A DNA stretch of 64,000 nucleotides from an uncultured Sphingomonas sp. GTDB taxonomy: Bacteria > Pseudomonadota > Alphaproteobacteria > Sphingomonadales > Sphingomonadaceae. Below are positions 1-10,713 of this stretch, piece by piece. Each line of letters starts with the position of its first letter. The first letter of the stretch is position 1. The notes beneath the pieces are model-generated. The model searched no databases and had not been told where the DNA came from. It worked only from the letters and a program-made list of their open reading frames with translations. The stretch lies in contig CAJYOI010000016.1 in NCBI GenBank assembly GCA_913776045.1, forward strand, positions 1 to 64,000, read 5' to 3'. The translations under genes and the position numbers were made by a program.

Positions 1-2624
<2,624 letters not shown>

Positions 2625-2628
<4 letters not shown>

Positions 2629-2975
2629 GCCAGTCCTCCACCGCCTACAAGGTGCTGACGCAGGATCAGATGAGCGCGCTAGAGGCGGACGGGACGTTCG
2701 CCGGCTCGGCCGTAGACCTGGCCGATGGTTACATCCACCTATCGACGGCGGCGCAGCTGACCGAAACGGTGGACAAGCATTTCGCGGGACAGCCGGATCT
2801 GCATGTGGTCGCGGTCGATCTCGACGCGCTGGGTGACGCGGTGCGTTGGGAAAAAAGCCGGGGCGGCAAGCTGTTCCCGCACATCTACGCCGCGCTGCCG
2901 CTGTCGGCGGTGGTGGCGTACTCGCCGCTGGAGCGGAATGATGCGGGCGAGGTCCGGCTACCGGTGGCGGGCTGA
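2625..2975 (+). CDS. DUF952 family protein
   Basis: This 116-residue protein has the DUF952 pattern: a start like YKVLTQDQ, a central GYIHLSTAAQL segment, and the WEKSRGGKLFPHIYAALPL block in the second half. The biochemical function of the family is unknown to me; the fold is related to ADP-ribosyltransferase-like small proteins, but that is recollection rather than something visible here. The GTG start at 2625 overlaps the gyrA stop (GTGA), so translation is probably coupled to gyrA. No signal peptide or membrane segment is visible, so it should be cytoplasmic. Confidence 0.85.
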
Positions 2976-2988
2976 AACTCTCAGCCGC

Positions 2989-3080
2989 CATTCCCGCGAA
3001 GGTGGGGATAAACAATCGCCGGTAGAAGTGAGACTCACGACGGTCCGTCAGAATTGATCCCCGCCTTCGCGGGGATGACG
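2989..3080. repeat. 92-bp inverted-repeat element, copy A
   Basis: The element starts with CATTCCCGCGAAGGTGGGGA and ends with the near-complement ATCCCCGCCTTCGCGGGGATGACG-type arm. Its middle includes CAGAATTGATCCC. A second element of the same length lies at 30284-30375 with both arms and much of the core conserved. It separates the DUF952 gene from the methyltransferase-like gene and could fold into a long hairpin in RNA. It resembles intergenic palindromic repeats of alphaproteobacteria. Confidence 0.8.
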
Positions 3081-3101
3081 ATCGCAAGGTTAGGCGCACC
3101 A

Positions 3102-3767
3102 ATGACCCCCCGCGAACTCCTCGACACCGCCCCGGTCCCGGGCGGCGCGCCCCTGCGCCTCTTTCGCCACGGCCGCGACCACATCATCATGCTCGACCGC
3201 AACGAGCTGATGAACACGCGGATGAGCGGATCCGAAGAAGCGCTGGCGACGATGACCATCGATCGCCTCGGCAACCGCCCCGCCCCGCACCTGCTGATCG
3301 GCGGCTACGGTATGGGATTCACGCTGCGCGCCGCGCTGGCCAAACTCGGCAAGGATGCGCAGGTGACGGTCGCTGAGCTCGTGCCCCAGATCATCGACTG
3401 GGCCAAGGGGCCGATGGCGGAGCTGACCGGCGACTGTCTGAACGACCCGCGCACGACGATCGCCATCACCGACGTCGCCGACGCGATCCGCAGCGGGCGC
3501 TACGATGCGATCCTGCTCGACGTCGACAACGGCCCAGACGGCGTGGTCCGCGATGCGAACGACCGCCTGTACACCATGGCCGGCCTCGACCGTGCGCGCC
3601 TCGCGCTGAAGCCCGGTGGCATTCTGGCGGTCTGGTCGGCCGGCGACGACGCGGCCTTCACCCGGCGCCTTAAGGACAGCGGCTTCTACGTCGAGGAAGT
3701 CGCGGTGCGGGCCCGCAGCAACGGCAAGGGTCCGCGCCACGTCATCTGGTTCGCAACGCGGCGGTAA
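3102..3767 (+). CDS. Spermidine-synthase-like SAM-dependent methyltransferase fold protein
   Basis: The 221-residue product has a Rossmann-type nucleotide site typical of spermidine synthase-like proteins: LLIGGYGMGFTLRAAL (Gly-rich loop), TVAELVPQIIDWA (acidic residue after strand 2) and ILLDVDNGPDG, followed by LALKPGGILAVWS. These proteins bind decarboxylated or normal SAM, but the substrate here is unknown. An in-frame upstream start at 3054 would translate the repeat arm (MIPAFAGMT), so ATG 3102 just after the repeat, with AAGGTTAGG upstream, is the better start. It converges with the DUF488 gene 19 bases downstream. Confidence 0.8.
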   Translation: MTPRELLDTAPVPGGAPLRLFRHGRDHIIMLDRNELMNTRMSGSEEALATMTIDRLGNRPAPHLLIGGYGMGFTLRAALAKLGKDAQVTVAELVPQIIDWAKGPMAELTGDCLNDPRTTIAITDVADAIRSGRYDAILLDVDNGPDGVVRDANDRLYTMAGLDRARLALKPGGILAVWSAGDDAAFTRRLKDSGFYVEEVAVRARSNGKGPRHVIWFATRR

Positions 3768-3785
3768 TCCGCTCGCCTGTCACTA

Positions 3786-4217
3786 TCACGGCGCCAGATC
3801 GACCACCTCTTCCCCTTCGCCCTCCGCGTTCAGCAGAAGCGTCCGGTGGCACACCGACGGATCACGTTCGAAACACAGCAGCGCACTCGGCATTTCCGCC
3901 GCCAGCGCGCGCATCCGTGCGGCTTGCGCCTGCGCCTCGGGCAATTCAAGCTGGTGCGCATACACCGCCTCAAGCGTCGCCCGGTCGCCCTTCTTCGCCG
4001 CGTCGCGCCCCGGTTTCGGCGTACCCAGCGCCTTCAGATGCACATAGTCGATGCCATGGTCGGCGAGAGACGCCGCGAGCGAGGATTTCGAGAAACCCGG
4101 TCGGCGCGATAGCGGAAGCTGGCGGACGTCGATCACCCGTTTCACACCGGCACGCTCCAGTGCAGAGATGACGTCCGCCTGTGTCGCGCCTTCGTAGCCG
4201 ATAGTGTAGATCGTCAT
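3786..4217 (-). CDS. DUF488 family protein
   Basis: This 143-residue protein has DUF488 hallmarks: the N-terminal IYTIGYEG, the VIDVRQLPLSRRPGFSK block (conserved Asp-Val-Arg and Ser-Arg-Pro-Gly-Phe), YVHLKALGTP, and the C-terminal LLCFERDPSVCHR with the Cys-His-Arg signature. The family is widespread and uncharacterised, although its conserved Cys and His suggest a metal or nucleotide-related role (inference). It is the last gene of a minus-strand operon with the YhhN gene and a small ORF, and its ATG overlaps the stop of that small ORF by 4 bases (ATGA). Confidence 0.9.
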   Translation of the reverse strand: MTIYTIGYEGATQADVISALERAGVKRVIDVRQLPLSRRPGFSKSSLAASLADHGIDYVHLKALGTPKPGRDAAKKGDRATLEAVYAHQLELPEAQAQAARMRALAAEMPSALLCFERDPSVCHRTLLLNAEGEGEEVVDLAP

Positions 4218-4387
4218 CGCGTTCCTCCAGATCGCAGACCGCGTCCCTCCCCATCATGACCCGCCATGTTGCCCAGGCCGTTCGTTTCGACCCTTGGCGT
4301 GCGGATGTCGGGCGGTGCCAGCGCAATCTCGTAGATCGTCCGGCTGCTGGCGATATCGATGACGGGCACGCCGATAGGATCGATCAT
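4214..4387 (-). CDS. Small 57-residue protein nested between YhhN and DUF488 genes
   Basis: This short frame begins MIDPIGVPVIDIASS and ends GEGRGLRSGGTR. It fills exactly the gap between the YhhN-family gene and the DUF488 gene. Its ATG overlaps the YhhN stop as ATGA (4384-4387), and its own TGA overlaps the DUF488 ATG as ATGA (4214-4217). This double 4-base overlap is typical of genuine translationally coupled genes and is the main support. No known domain is recognised. The tail is Gly/Arg rich and there is no membrane segment. It could instead be a leader that only delivers ribosomes to the DUF488 gene. Confidence 0.55.
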   Translation of the reverse strand: MIDPIGVPVIDIASSRTIYEIALAPPDIRTPRVETNGLGNMAGHDGEGRGLRSGGTR

Positions 4388-5022
4388 CCGGCTTCCTCCG
4401 CGACGAGCGTCGATACGACGCCCCAAGCGATCAACGCCTGGCCCGCGAAATAGGTCGGCCATATCAGCAGGTCGGGCAAGATCGTGTCCGCCAGCAGGCC
4501 GCCGCGCGCAAACAGCAGGACGTCCGACGTGATGAACAGCCACGCCCCGACGATCGGCCAGCGCCCGAATCGGCCGAGACTGGCCGCGCCCGCCATGCCG
4601 CCGAGCGCTGCCGCATAGATCGCGACGCCCGGCGCGCCGGTCAGCAGATAGCCGAGCGCCGACACACCCGCCGCGCTGCCGGCCACGACCCGCCAGCCCC
4701 GCCGCCACCGTCCGCGGGCGTAGAGTGCGATGGCGAGCAGATGCCCGATCAGGAACGCGACCGCGCCGACGATCAGACCCTGCGTTTCCAGCAGCACGTC
4801 CCCACCGGCGCCCGTCGCCAGGATGATCGCGATCGCCCAGCCTTCGACGCCATCGGCATGACGCGCCGCCCACAGCGCGAGCAGGCCGACGCCGAACCCT
4901 TTCCAGGCGACCATGTCGGGGCCCTGCAGCGCCAGCTTGTCCGCGATGAAATAGCTCGTCCCGACGAACAGCGCGAAGAAGAACAGGATCTGCGGGCGGG
5001 CACGAAGATCGATTGACATCAT
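4384..5022 (-). CDS. YhhN/TMEM86 family membrane protein (lysoplasmalogenase-like)
   Basis: This 212-residue integral membrane protein has about eight hydrophobic segments. Family features are the central GDVLLETQGLIVGAVAFLIGHLLAIALYA and late ITSDVLLFARG stretches, each with the conserved Asp expected in YhhN/TMEM86 proteins, some of which hydrolyse lysoplasmalogen vinyl ethers. Two ATGs are adjacent (5022 and 5019); GGGTGGG lies just upstream. It is transcribed divergently from the GbsR-type regulator, and the 44-base gap holds a palindromic operator candidate, so the two may be regulated together. Confidence 0.82.
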   Translation of the reverse strand: MMSIDLRARPQILFFFALFVGTSYFIADKLALQGPDMVAWKGFGVGLLALWAARHADGVEGWAIAIILATGAGGDVLLETQGLIVGAVAFLIGHLLAIALYARGRWRRGWRVVAGSAAGVSALGYLLTGAPGVAIYAAALGGMAGAASLGRFGRWPIVGAWLFITSDVLLFARGGLLADTILPDLLIWPTYFAGQALIAWGVVSTLVAEEAG

Positions 5023-5038
5023 CCCACCCTGATCGTAG

Positions 5039-5057
5039 TTTCTGAAATAACAGAAAT
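5039..5057. promoter_or_regulatory. Candidate GbsR-type operator, site 1
   Basis: TTTCTGAAATAACAGAAAT is an inverted repeat (TTTCTG/CAGAAA) sitting 9 bases before the start of the regulator gene and between it and the divergent YhhN gene. A second site differing at three of 19 positions lies at 5661-5679, just inside the downstream desaturase gene. The pairing and location suggest autoregulation by the adjacent MarR/GbsR-type protein; this is inference from symmetry and position. Confidence 0.5.
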
Positions 5058-5066
5058 GGAAGTCAT

Positions 5067-5615
5067 ATGCGACTCGTCGACCATCCCGACGCCAAGGCCT
5101 TCATCCTCCATTGGGGGGAAATGGGGACGCAGTGGGGCGTCAATCGCTCGGTGTCGCAAGTCCATGCCCTTCTGTATCTCTCCGACGATCCGCTGACGGC
5201 CGAAGCGATCGTCGAGGCGCTGGGCTTGGCCCGATCCAATGTGTCGACCGCGTTGAAGGAACTCCAGTCCTATCGCATCGTGCGCCGTGTCCATGTCGAT
5301 GGCGACCGCCGCGATCACTTCGTCGCCGAAACCGACCTGTGGGACATGCTGATGCGGATCGCCGAGGAGCGCAAGCGGCGTGAGATCGATCCGACGATCG
5401 CGCTGCTGGGCGAACTGGCCGAGCGGCTGCGCAAGGACGACAGCGCCCCGCCCCACGTCCGCCAGCGCGTCGCGCGGATGCACGAATTCCTGACGACGCT
5501 GGGCGGCTGGTACGACCAGGTCCGCGTGCTGCCTAAGCCGTCTCTCGTTTCGCTGATGAAGCTGGGCGGCAAGATCGCCAGATTCCTTCCCGGAAAATCC
5601 AAGAAAGCCGACTGA
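5067..5615 (+). CDS. GbsR/MarR-family transcriptional regulator
   Basis: This 182-residue regulator has the GbsR arrangement. An N-terminal helix with WGEMGTQWGVNRSVSQVHALLYLS leads into a winged helix-turn-helix (PLTAEAIVEALGLARSNVSTALKELQSYRIV), a wing (HVDGDRRDHFVAE), and a C-terminal helical dimerisation region ending in a basic tail. GbsR proteins typically repress membrane- or osmolyte-related genes. The ATG at 5067 has GGAAG six bases upstream. It is followed after 17 bases by a desaturase and then a membrane protein, which it probably controls together with itself. Confidence 0.88.
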   Translation: MRLVDHPDAKAFILHWGEMGTQWGVNRSVSQVHALLYLSDDPLTAEAIVEALGLARSNVSTALKELQSYRIVRRVHVDGDRRDHFVAETDLWDMLMRIAEERKRREIDPTIALLGELAERLRKDDSAPPHVRQRVARMHEFLTTLGGWYDQVRVLPKPSLVSLMKLGGKIARFLPGKSKKAD

Positions 5616-5632
5616 CGTGTAGGAGACTCGCC

Positions 5633-6499
5633 ATGACTGCCGCACACGCATGCGATCCGATTTCTGAAATTACCGAAACAACGGGTATAACAGCAATTTT
5701 GCAGGAGCGTCGGCGTCTTTCACGCGCCGTTCCCTGGCGCGACCTGACCGCAATGCGGGTGCGCGATGGCATGGTCGAATGTCTCCATCCCCTACCCTGG
5801 ATCGCCCTGTCCTGGATGTGTGCCGCTTCAGGATGGTGGGTCCCGGCAATCGCAGCGGCATTCATGATCTTCCTGACCGCTCTTCGCCTTAACCACGAGG
5901 CGATCCACAACAATCTGGGCTTTTCCGCCCGCGGGCATCGGCTGGTCCTTCATGGTTTGAGTGCGCTGATGCTGGGATCGAACAGCGCGGTCGCGGTCAA
6001 TCACCTGCGGCATCACCGCCATGTCGGCCAGGCCGACGATCTGGAGGGTAAATGCGGGACGATGCCGGCGTGGCGCGTCCTGCTCTATGGCCCCGTCTTT
6101 CCGATCGAGATGCACCGTGCTGCCTGGGCGAGCGGCGGCTCGATCGTGCGACGGTGGATGGCGATTGATCTGACGCTGAACGCCGCGGTCGTCACCGCCG
6201 CGGTGGCAAGCGGATCTGTCGTGCTGCTATTCCACGTCGCGGCGATGCTGGTCGCGCAGTGCCTGACCGCCTTCTTCGCGGTGTGGATCACGCATCACGA
6301 TTGCGACGGGGCCGTGGCGCGAACCCAGCGCTCCCCGCTGGTCAATCTGCTGACCTACAACATGTTCCTGCATCTGGAGCATCATCTGTTTCCCGCCGTG
6401 CCGGTGCGGCGTCTGGCGCGTCTCGCAGAACGGCTCGACCGCGCCTTCCCAGCCCTGACCGCCGGCACCCGCCCGGTGATCCCCACCCCGTTCCGCTGA
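5633..6499 (+). CDS. Membrane fatty acid desaturase family protein
   Basis: This 288-residue integral membrane di-iron enzyme has the three histidine clusters of the desaturase/hydroxylase family: HEAIH (88-92), HLRHH (124-128) and HLEHH (247-251), the last followed by LFPAVP. Hydrophobic segments lie around 55-85, 105-120 and 185-220. The substrate (an acyl chain or a carotenoid-type lipid) cannot be decided from sequence. The start is supported by AGGAGA seven bases upstream. The first 20 codons contain the second operator-like palindrome. It is probably co-transcribed with the GbsR-type regulator, suggesting control of membrane lipid composition. Confidence 0.85.
   Translation: MTAAHACDPISEITETTGITAILQERRRLSRAVPWRDLTAMRVRDGMVECLHPLPWIALSWMCAASGWWVPAIAAAFMIFLTALRLNHEAIHNNLGFSARGHRLVLHGLSALMLGSNSAVAVNHLRHHRHVGQADDLEGKCGTMPAWRVLLYGPVFPIEMHRAAWASGGSIVRRWMAIDLTLNAAVVTAAVASGSVVLLFHVAAMLVAQCLTAFFAVWITHHDCDGAVARTQRSPLVNLLTYNMFLHLEHHLFPAVPVRRLARLAERLDRAFPALTAGTRPVIPTPFR
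5661..5679. promoter_or_regulatory. Candidate GbsR-type operator, site 2 (inside desaturase start)
   Basis: TTTCTGAAATTACCGAAAC matches site 1 at 16 of 19 positions and keeps the TTTCTGAAAT core, but its right half is a less perfect palindrome. It lies 28 bases after the desaturase ATG, where a bound regulator could block transcription as a roadblock. A shared codon constraint (ISEITET) could also explain it. Confidence 0.38.
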
Positions 6500-6515
6500 T
6501 CGCAAGGAGGTACAC

Positions 6516-7139
6516 ATGACCGACCCGACCGACACCGACATCGCCGCCATGCCTCACGTTGCCGACGCGGCGCTCGCAGCGACCTTCCACTGGGGCGTAA
6601 ATGAGGAAAATCGCCTCTATCGCGAATGCCCGACGGCCTTCTGGCTTGCGCCAGATGCATATGCCGCGCTGACGACACCGGAAGTTGCGGGTCGGAAGAC
6701 GCCCGAGAAACCCGAGGCAGTCGTGACAGACGTCACGGCGACGGGGGTCCGCGGCGCAATTACCTCTGCCGCTTTGGTCGCTGGACCGGTTTTCCTGTCC
6801 GCGCTGGGCCTGATTCAGGAAACTGGCGGTACGCCCATCAGCGCGATCGTCAGGAGCGTCTGGCTGGGCCTCATGTCAGCGCCGTTGTCGATACCGGTCG
6901 GCGCCCTCGCGGCATTGATCCCGGCAATCATCGGCGTCTGCGTGCTGAGCATGCTCGGTCTAAAGCATCCGCTCGCCCGCCGCCGTAGCCTATGGGCTTC
7001 GACCGGCGCGGGGATGGGGCTGATCATCGCCGCGGCGTTCGATGCCGGCATGACGACGATCCCGCTCGTCCTGACCTCGATCGCGTGCGCCACCGTCGCG
7101 CGCAAGGCGATCGACTGGCCCGACCCCGATCCCGCCTGA
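6516..7139 (+). CDS. Hypothetical membrane protein
   Basis: This 207-residue protein of unknown family starts after a near-perfect ribosome binding site (AAGGAGGT, six bases before ATG). The N-terminal 80 residues are soluble and contain a FHWGVNEENRLYRECPTAFWL segment. The rest holds about four hydrophobic stretches (roughly 80-95, 110-145, 160-175 and 180-195) with a short basic loop (ARRRS). It lies 16 bases after the desaturase and reads the same way, so it probably belongs to the GbsR-controlled unit. I do not recognise its function. Confidence 0.7.
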   Translation: MTDPTDTDIAAMPHVADAALAATFHWGVNEENRLYRECPTAFWLAPDAYAALTTPEVAGRKTPEKPEAVVTDVTATGVRGAITSAALVAGPVFLSALGLIQETGGTPISAIVRSVWLGLMSAPLSIPVGALAALIPAIIGVCVLSMLGLKHPLARRRSLWASTGAGMGLIIAAAFDAGMTTIPLVLTSIACATVARKAIDWPDPDPA

Positions 7140-7187
7140 CGCACCCGGCCATTGAACCCGCCGGCCGATAACGGCATGGGAAAAGCC

Positions 7188-8564
7188 ATGCACGATCATC
7201 AGGTTCATATCATCGGCGGCGGGCTCGCCGGGTCGGAGGCCGCGTGGCAGCTGGCCGAAGCGGGCGTCCGCGTGAAACTCTCGGAAATGCGGGGCTCGGG
7301 CGTCTCGACCCCAGCGCACCACACTGAAGGCTTGGCCGAGCTCGTCTGTTCGAACAGCTTTCGCTCCGACGATGCGGAGAGCAACGCGGTCGGCCTGCTG
7401 CACCAGGAGATGCGAACGCTCGGCTCGTTGATCCTGCGCGAGGGTGATGCGACCCGGGTCCCCGCCGGCTCCGCTCTGGCGATGGACCGCGACGCCTTTT
7501 CGGCCAACGTCACCGCCGCCCTGGAGGCGCATCCCAACGTCACCATCGTCCGCGAACGCGTCGAAGCCCTGCCCGAGGACGGCGCGACCATCGTCGCCAC
7601 CGGACCATTGACCGACCCGTTGCTGGCCGACGCCATCGCCAAGGCGACCGGTAAGGATGCACTCGCCTTCTTCGACGCGATCGCCCCGATTGTCCACCGC
7701 GACACGATCGACATGGACGTCGCCTGGTTCCAGTCGCGCTGGAACAAGGGCGAGGGCAGCGACTACATCAACTGCCCGATGACGAAGGACGAATACTACG
7801 CGTTCCACGCCGAACTGCTCGCGGCGGAAAAGACCGAGTACAAGGGCTGGGAGGACGTCCCCTATTTCGAAGGCTGTATGCCGATCGAGGTGATGGCGGA
7901 GCGCGGGGTCGAAACGTTGCGCTTCGGCCCGATGAAGGGCGTCGGGCTCGACGATCCGAAGACCGGGCGCTGGCCCTACGCCGTCGTCCAGCTGCGTCAG
8001 GACAATGCGCTGGGCACGCTTTGGAACATCGTCGGCTTCCAGACCAAGCTGAAGCATGGCGAGCAGGTCCGCATCTTCCGCACCATCCCGGGGCTGCAGA
8101 ATGCCGAATTCGCGCGGCTTGGTGGGCTGCATCGCAACACCTTCATCCGCTCTCCCGAACTGCTTGATCAGACGCTGCGATTGAAGGCGCGACCGAACAT
8201 TCGTTTCGCCGGCCAGATCACGGGCTGCGAAGGCTATGTCGAAAGCGCCGCTGTCGGCTTGCTCGCCGGGCGTTTTGCGGCCGCCGAGGTCCTGGGAACG
8301 ACGATGACCCCGCCGCCGGTCGAAACCGCCTTGGGCGCGCTTCTCCACCACATCACCGGTGCGGCGGTGGCCGAAACCTATCAGCCGATGAACGTCAATT
8401 TCGGGCTGTTCCCGCCGATCGAGGGGCGGACGAAGAAGGCGGATCGCAAGCGCATGTACACCGACCGCGCGCGCGCAGCGCTCGGCGACTGGCTTACTCC
8501 GTCTCGGCCGCCTCATTCGCTGGCTGCTGCGGCGGACAGCGACGGCGTGCCGGCGACCGCTTGA
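7188..8564 (+). CDS. trmFO: tRNA uracil-5-methyltransferase, folate/FAD-dependent (TrmFO)
   Basis: TrmFO methylates U54 in the tRNA T-loop using methylenetetrahydrofolate and FAD. Visible are the dinucleotide-binding start [32 protein letters not shown] with the catalytic-type Cys, [41 protein letters not shown], and the C-terminal [14 protein letters not shown] and [10 protein letters not shown] blocks. At 458 residues it has the usual family length. In-frame TTG 7152 and ATG 7176 are possible, but ATG 7188 places the FAD motif where it belongs. Its last 71 bases overlap the oppositely directed EF-hand gene, so the terminal residues are constrained by both frames. Confidence 0.95.
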   Translation: MHDHQVHIIGGGLAGSEAAWQLAEAGVRVKLSEMRGSGVSTPAHHTEGLAELVCSNSFRSDDAESNAVGLLHQEMRTLGSLILREGDATRVPAGSALAMDRDAFSANVTAALEAHPNVTIVRERVEALPEDGATIVATGPLTDPLLADAIAKATGKDALAFFDAIAPIVHRDTIDMDVAWFQSRWNKGEGSDYINCPMTKDEYYAFHAELLAAEKTEYKGWEDVPYFEGCMPIEVMAERGVETLRFGPMKGVGLDDPKTGRWPYAVVQLRQDNALGTLWNIVGFQTKLKHGEQVRIFRTIPGLQNAEFARLGGLHRNTFIRSPELLDQTLRLKARPNIRFAGQITGCEGYVESAAVGLLAGRFAAAEVLGTTMTPPPVETALGALLHHITGAAVAETYQPMNVNFGLFPPIEGRTKKADRKRMYTDRARAALGDWLTPSRPPHSLAAAADSDGVPATA

Positions 8565-8973
8565 CCGCAGTCGCCGCGAACTCGGGAGCATTCAGCGTGC
8601 CCGATCGGTCGCGGTCGGCGGTGGCGAACTTCGTCGTCGCCTTCACCGCCCATTCGTCGAACGAAAGCCGCCCGTCGCCGTTGGTGTCGAGCTTCGCATA
8701 GGCCTTGCGCCGGCTGGCGAGATATTCCTCGCGCGTGATCGTCGCGTCGCGATCCTTGTCGTAACGGTTGAAGCGACGCTGCTCGCGGGTCTGGCGCGAG
8801 GCTTCGGGAAGCGGTACGTCTTCCTCTGCGTCCTGCTGCCCGCTCGCGGTCGCGGCGAGCGGTCGCGGCTCCGGCAGAGGCGGCGCTTCGGTCGATGCGC
8901 TCGACCGAAACAGGAACACGCCGGCCCCCACCAGCAACAGCGCCGACACCGCCCCGGCCAGATATCGCAGCAT
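8494..8973 (-). CDS. EF-hand calcium-binding protein, membrane-anchored or secreted
   Basis: This 159-residue protein has an N-terminal hydrophobic segment ([19 protein letters not shown]), a Pro/Ala-rich spacer, and three EF-hand-type loops: [24 protein letters not shown] and [12 protein letters not shown]. The acidic ligands at positions 1, 3, 5 and 12 are mostly present, so Ca2+ binding outside the cytoplasmic membrane is likely. The C-terminus is basic and then Pro/Gln-rich, and it is encoded opposite the 3' end of trmFO. Proteins of this type are common in sphingomonads, but no specific role can be assigned. Confidence 0.82.
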   Translation of the reverse strand: MLRYLAGAVSALLLVGAGVFLFRSSASTEAPPLPEPRPLAATASGQQDAEEDVPLPEASRQTREQRRFNRYDKDRDATITREEYLASRRKAYAKLDTNGDGRLSFDEWAVKATTKFATADRDRSGTLNAPEFAATAVKRSPARRRCPPQQPANEAAETE

Positions 8974-9062
8974 CGCCCGATCCTCCCGCTCCTCTGATCG
9001 CGGGCAGGCTAGAGCGCCGTCCGTTGAACGGCAATGGTCGTTACGACACCGTATCGCAGCGA

Positions 9063-9695
9063 TCAGCGGCCCGTGAAGCGGTGACGCAACACCCGCAGCG
9101 AGCGGGCGGCGGGCGATCGGTGCGGCATCGTCGCCAGGTGCGCGAGCGCGCCGATGGGCCGACCGGCCCGCGACCAGCGCGCCCCGGTTGCGGTGGAGAG
9201 ATAGCCGACGGCGAGGTGCCTCGCGCGGTCGGCGGCGGCGCGATCGGGCGTGTTTTCGGCAAGATCGATCAACGCCCAGCCCGTCCCTGCCTCGGCGACA
9301 GGATCCTCACCGCGCGCATTCAGCACGCGCGCGAATGCCGCGAAGAGGCCGCCCCCGCGCCGCTCGGCGAACCGCCGGAGCCGATCGTCATCAAGGGGTT
9401 CGGGATCGAGCAATTCTTCCCACCCTTCGATCATTCCGGCGAGTTTCGTCCCCGGCACCAAGGGTACCAGGTCCCGCCGGATCGCCTGCAACAGCGGTTC
9501 GGCTGGCGCCGGGCGAGCGTCGAGCGCTTCCAGGGCCCCGAACCACCACGTCAGCCGCATCTGCGCGACGAAGGCGTCGCGGGTGAAGCGCGTCAGCTCG
9601 GTCAGTCGCGCATCGAGCGCAAATAGCGTCTCGGTTGCCGACCGACGTGGATTCCGCGCAGACGGGAGCACGAGCGCCATTTCCGGATCGATCAT
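9063..9695 (-). CDS. Short squalene/phytoene-synthase-like protein
   Basis: This 210-residue protein resembles the helical squalene/phytoene synthase fold family, seen mainly in AFVAQMRLTWWFGALEALDARPAPAEPLLQAIRRDLV near residues 42-77. It is shorter than true synthases (about 280 residues or more), and I do not see both DxxxD substrate-Mg2+ motifs. An NDUFAF6-like or other non-catalytic role is therefore as likely as prenyl transfer. It lies 89 bases upstream of the EF-hand gene in the same orientation and may share its transcript. Assignment is moderate. Confidence 0.55.
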   Translation of the reverse strand: MIDPEMALVLPSARNPRRSATETLFALDARLTELTRFTRDAFVAQMRLTWWFGALEALDARPAPAEPLLQAIRRDLVPLVPGTKLAGMIEGWEELLDPEPLDDDRLRRFAERRGGGLFAAFARVLNARGEDPVAEAGTGWALIDLAENTPDRAAADRARHLAVGYLSTATGARWSRAGRPIGALAHLATMPHRSPAARSLRVLRHRFTGR

Positions 9696-9840
9696 CCTAG
9701 TCCTTCCCGGATCGCGTCGAAGAAACGCGGATCACAATCTCATCCCGCCGAAACCCATATTCTACGCAGTCTATGTCAAACGCTCGACAGCGAGCACCAC
9801 ACCGATCCCATTCTGAAGACGATTGATCAAGCGAACGGCG

Positions 9841-10206
9841 ATGTCCGTCGCCGATCGTCGCGGTGCCACGGTGCTGGAATTCGGCCTGTGTGCGAGCGCG
9901 TTTTTTTGCATTGCTCGTCGGCATACAGCAGATCGCGATCGTCATTTTCGCACGACAAGGGCTGCAGACCTCCGCAGAGGTTGTCGCCCGCACGACCATG
10001 ACCGGTCAGATCGCGTCGTCGATGACCAAGGACAAGTTCCGCGACCACGCCTGCGCGTAGCTGCCCGTCTTCATGAAATGCAACAATCTCTCCGTCGACA
10101 TCCGCAAGGCCGATGATTTCGCGAGCGTCGGGTCACGCTGACCAACGACGCCAGCGCAAACCTCACCAACGGCTTCGCTTATGATCCCGGAACGTCTGGT
10201 AGCATC
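9841..10206 (+). pseudogene. Decayed TadE-like pilus assembly gene (A)
   Basis: The frame opens with DRRGATVLEFGLCAS, the classic TadE N-terminus, and runs into a seven-T run (9901-9907). One base fewer there would restore FFALLVGIQQIAIVIFARQGLQ, the expected membrane helix, and the sequence then continues to DHACA. A TAG at 10058-10060 interrupts it before LPVFMKCNNLSVDIRKADDF. A second frame change near 10133 is followed by TLTNDASANLTNGFAYDPGTSGS, which runs directly into the next gene, so the C-terminal end is missing. At least two frameshifts, a nonsense codon and a deletion mark it as non-functional. Confidence 0.75.
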
Positions 10207-10713
10207 ATGATCCTGCGCCGTCTCTCTCAGCTGGCTAAGGATCGTCGCGGCACGGCGCTTCTTGAGTTCGCCTTCACCCTGCCGGTCCTGATCATCCTGT
10301 TCATCGGCAGCTATCGGATGTCCGATGCGATCGCCTGCAAGCGTCGCGTGACGATCATGAGGCGAGCGATCCGCGACATGACCTCGCAATATCGCGAGTT
10401 TCAGACCGCCGAGTTCGACGAGATCATGGCGGCATCGACGCATATCATGGCGCCCTGTTCCGCCACACTGGTGCAACTGCGCGTGACCCATATCTCGGTC
10501 GAACCCAGCGGTCAGGTCATTCAAGTCAACTTGAGCCGAGGTCGCAACACCGGTGGATATGTAACGGGCGATATTATGCGACCGCCATTCCGGCCCCCTA
10601 TCGCCAGCCCGACATGCGGTTCGTCTACACCGAAGCCAGTTATCAATACGACTCGCTGCTGACGACCTGTTTCTCGGCGATCACCTTCGCGCAGGACATC
10701 TGGCTGCTTCGGC
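10207..10713 (+). pseudogene. Decayed TadE-like pilus assembly gene (B)
   Basis: This one starts with KDRRGTALLEFAFTLPVLIILFIGSY, a second TadE-type membrane anchor, and continues cleanly to about TGDIM. A one-base loss near 10578 shifts the frame. The other frame then reads ATAIPAPYRQPDMRFVYTEA and on to AITFAQDIWLL, the expected TadE C-terminal half. Downstream of LL the frame is lost again and the sequence merges with a TadG remnant. A truncated product of up to 151 residues could still be made from ATG 10207. Confidence 0.72.

Noticed and set aside
3054-3101. Upstream start for the methyltransferase-like gene (MIPAFAGMT...)
   Set aside because: This peptide is encoded by the right arm of the 92-bp repeat, so the later ATG is the real start.
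5661-5679. Start of a separate gene inside the desaturase
   Set aside because: The frame and ribosome site favour ATG 5633; the palindrome is better explained as an operator.
9901-9907. Frameshift as only a sequencing error in the T run
   Set aside because: A single error could explain one shift, but the TAG at 10058, further frame changes and the missing 3' end point to real decay. Resequencing is still needed.
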